This document shows positions 29,550 to 30,958 of a DNA stretch of 30,958 bases, piece by piece. Position 1 is the first letter of the stretch, and every line of letters begins with the position of its first letter. Origin of the DNA: Elusimicrobia bacterium UBA6262 (GTDB taxonomy: Bacteria > CAYTYR01 > UBA6262); NCBI GenBank assembly GCA_002441095.1, contig DJVG01000067.1, forward strand, positions 1 through 30,958. The letters run 5' to 3'. A program made the position numbers and the translations under genes. Below the pieces are notes generated by a model. The model saw nothing but the letters and a program-made list of their open reading frames with translations. It did no database searches and had not been told where the DNA came from.

Positions 29550-30958
29550 TTACCATAAGAATTTTACTGTCCAGCTATTACAATTATTCGTAAACTTATT
29601 GTAAGTACCACCGAGATCGCCTGTCATTGATATATCGCTGGCATTCATGCTTGCTGGATCTTCCCAAGTGCCAAAACCTCTGTTATTAGGATTCCCTGAA
29701 CTAGCCTCATGACCGCTACCGTAGTGAGCTACCGTCATATTATCATCAACGTATGCTTCTGTTGTAGCTCCATATCGTTCCATAAAATATGAGTGCTGGA
29801 TTCCAAAAATAGAAAACACTGTCCTCAAAGCTGCTGGCACCGGTCCCAGACCTCTTCCGCCATAATGGGCTTTTCCTGGTTTAATATCAGGAATAGGATT
29901 CTCTTTAAATGCGTTATATGACATCGTTCCTATGTTAGTCAATGTCGCTGACCAGAAAGAAGTACGCGCTGCCTTCCACGGATCATCACTTCCCATTATC
30001 TTTGCTGTCATATACGAGCTAATAGCGCCAGTGATAGGATTTGAAACTGCAATATGGTTACCTTTCATACTAAACATTGGAACTGCGCTGGCAATACCAA
30101 AGTTCAAGCCTCCAGATATGCCCCCACTCAAAGCCCCCTGGAATCCACTACCTAAATTTCCCGAGGTTAATCCTCCATTTACAAATCCTCCGGAAGCTCC
30201 AGCGGCAACATTACCCCAGAAACCTCCTCCAGCGCCTACATATGCATATTGGCCCACACTTGCTGCCAAACCTGATATCGCTGCTGCTTTTACGTCAAAA
30301 CTACGCCAAGCATGAATATCAAAGATGTCTCCGTGAGTACCACCCATTGCTGCCGCAACCATAACAGGTATCCAGAGGAAATGACCCGAAGGATCGGTAT
30401 ATTTAAGTGGATTGTTTCGAACATAACTATATCTGTTTAACGATTGAGGATCATATTTGTTCTGTACATAAATATCCGGTGTGATAAATCTTCTTAAGGT
30501 TGGATCATAGTACCTGGCACCATAATAGTATAAATCTGTGGAATCGTCAAGTATTTGTCCGGTGAATTTGTGGTTGGGATCGGGAGTGTTGGCTCCTGAT
30601 TCCTCTGTGTTGCTCTGGATGTTACCCCAAGGCTGATACGTTATATTCCTAACCACAGTGCCTGATCCATCGGTAATGATACTGCTGGAGCCTAAATGAT
30701 CCCCATGGTAATAGAATGTATTACTCTCTGTCCCGGTTGTTGTCGCCTGAGTAGTTAAGCTAGCAATACGCATAGAGCCGGCATAGACATAGGTCACTGT
30801 TGTAGTACTGGCTGATACTGCTGGACTGTTGCTGTCTACAAAGTATTTCTCTTCATGGATATTTCCTACATAGTAGTCTTCAGTAGTAATAGTCCCTGAG
30901 CTAACTTTCTTGTATACTCGTTGTCCTGAGTAATCATAGGCAAATTCGGTTACAGTGT
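29550..30958 (-). CDS. Rhs/YD-repeat polymorphic toxin, C-terminal part (5' end beyond window)
   Basis: The frame is open to the window edge (TEFAYDYSGQRVYKKV and onward), giving 468 residues of a much larger protein. From N to C: YD repeats; the Rhs core signature DHLGSSSIITDGSG, YQPWGN, HKFTGQILDDSTDLYYYGARYYDPTLRRFITPD; the core end NNPLKYTDPSGHF; then a unique tip. The tip begins with a Gly/Ala-rich hydrophobic stretch (AASVGQYAYVGAGGGFWGN to GISGGLNFG) and ends in about 110 residues with GKAHYGGRGLGP, FGIQHSYFMERYG, and NNCNSWTVKFLW at the C-terminus. A His followed much later by Cys in NNCNSW resembles circularly permuted papain-like (LRAT/NlpC-P60-type) folds. The toxin class is inferred. 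Confidence 0.88.
   Translation of the reverse strand, partial: TVTEFAYDYSGQRVYKKVSSGTITTEDYYVGNIHEEKYFVDSNSPAVSASTTTVTYVYAGSMRIASLTTQATTTGTESNTFYYHGDHLGSSSIITDGSGTVVRNITYQPWGNIQSNTEESGANTPDPNHKFTGQILDDSTDLYYYGARYYDPTLRRFITPDIYVQNKYDPQSLNRYSYVRNNPLKYTDPSGHFLWIPVMVAAAMGGTHGDIFDIHAWRSFDVKAAAISGLAASVGQYAYVGAGGGFWGNVAAGASGGFVNGGLTSGNLGSGFQGALSGGISGGLNFGIASAVPMFSMKGNHIAVSNPITGAISSYMTAKIMGSDDPWKAARTSFWSATLTNIGTMSYNAFKENPIPDIKPGKAHYGGRGLGPVPAALRTVFSIFGIQHSYFMERYGATTEAYVDDNMTVAHYGSGHEASSGNPNNRGFGTWEDPASMNASDISMTGDLGGTYNKFTNNCNSWTVKFLW

Overview
The window looks like a piece of chromosome from an uncultured diderm (Gram-negative-type) bacterium. GC content is moderate. Several products have outer-membrane or envelope features: an OmpA-type porin, a YjbH-like barrel, a metallopeptidase/propeller/beta-barrel fusion and an LpxL-type acyltransferase. 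Gene content recalls deep-branching candidate phyla (Omnitrophota, Margulisbacteria or Elusimicrobiota types). The phylum cannot be fixed from the sequence alone, so this placement is inference.

Bases 1-11.9 kb (+ strand) carry a housekeeping supra-operon: hisC (5' end cut by the window), aroF (DAHP synthase), tyrA, aroA, cmk, plsC, ispH and rpsA, with junctions that overlap or nearly touch. It joins phenylalanine/tyrosine and chorismate synthesis to nucleotide, phospholipid, isoprenoid and ribosomal functions, an extended form of the known hisC-tyrA-aroA-cmk-rpsA linkage. It is followed by a 943-residue secreted metallopeptidase/beta-propeller/outer-membrane-barrel protein and a small DUF6982-like gene ending in a strong terminator. 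A gene-free 0.7 kb stretch between convergent genes (11.87-12.57 kb) holds strong RNA-like folds.

Bases 12.57-26.74 kb (- strand) hold short operons: PHP hydrolase-GH57 glycosidase; tRNA-Arg(CCU); a small unknown gene behind two perfect operator-like palindromes; sigma70 factor-apt; radC-endonuclease Q-YjbH-like-acylphosphatase; an OmpA porin with a consensus promoter; a GT28 glycosyltransferase-LpxL acyltransferase-membrane protein-pcm-membrane protein operon ending beside tRNA-Pro(CGG); and MerR upstream of tRNA-Pro(GGG).

Bases 26.8-30.96 kb are accessory. An Rhs polymorphic-toxin gene enters from the right edge and ends in a putative toxin tip with a late His and an NNCNSW motif. A lipoprotein gene follows directly and is a candidate immunity gene. 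Beyond it come a terminator-bearing ~70-bp repeat, a nested palindrome cluster, a Y1/HUH REP-associated transposase (RAYT-like) element with inverted ends, a truncated second copy of that element, an orphan Rhs core fragment, and the second copy of the ~70-bp repeat.

Intergenic DNA throughout is unusually structured. It contains dispersed mini-hairpins (TCCCGAT/ATCGGGA and CCGCC/GGCGG types), long imperfect inverted repeats of 100-165 bp, degenerate short tandem 'word' repeats, and two tRNA-Pro genes set inside extended inverted repeats with duplicated tRNA ends nearby. A resident RAYT beside palindromic DNA suggests, without proving, that some of these hairpins are REP-like elements.
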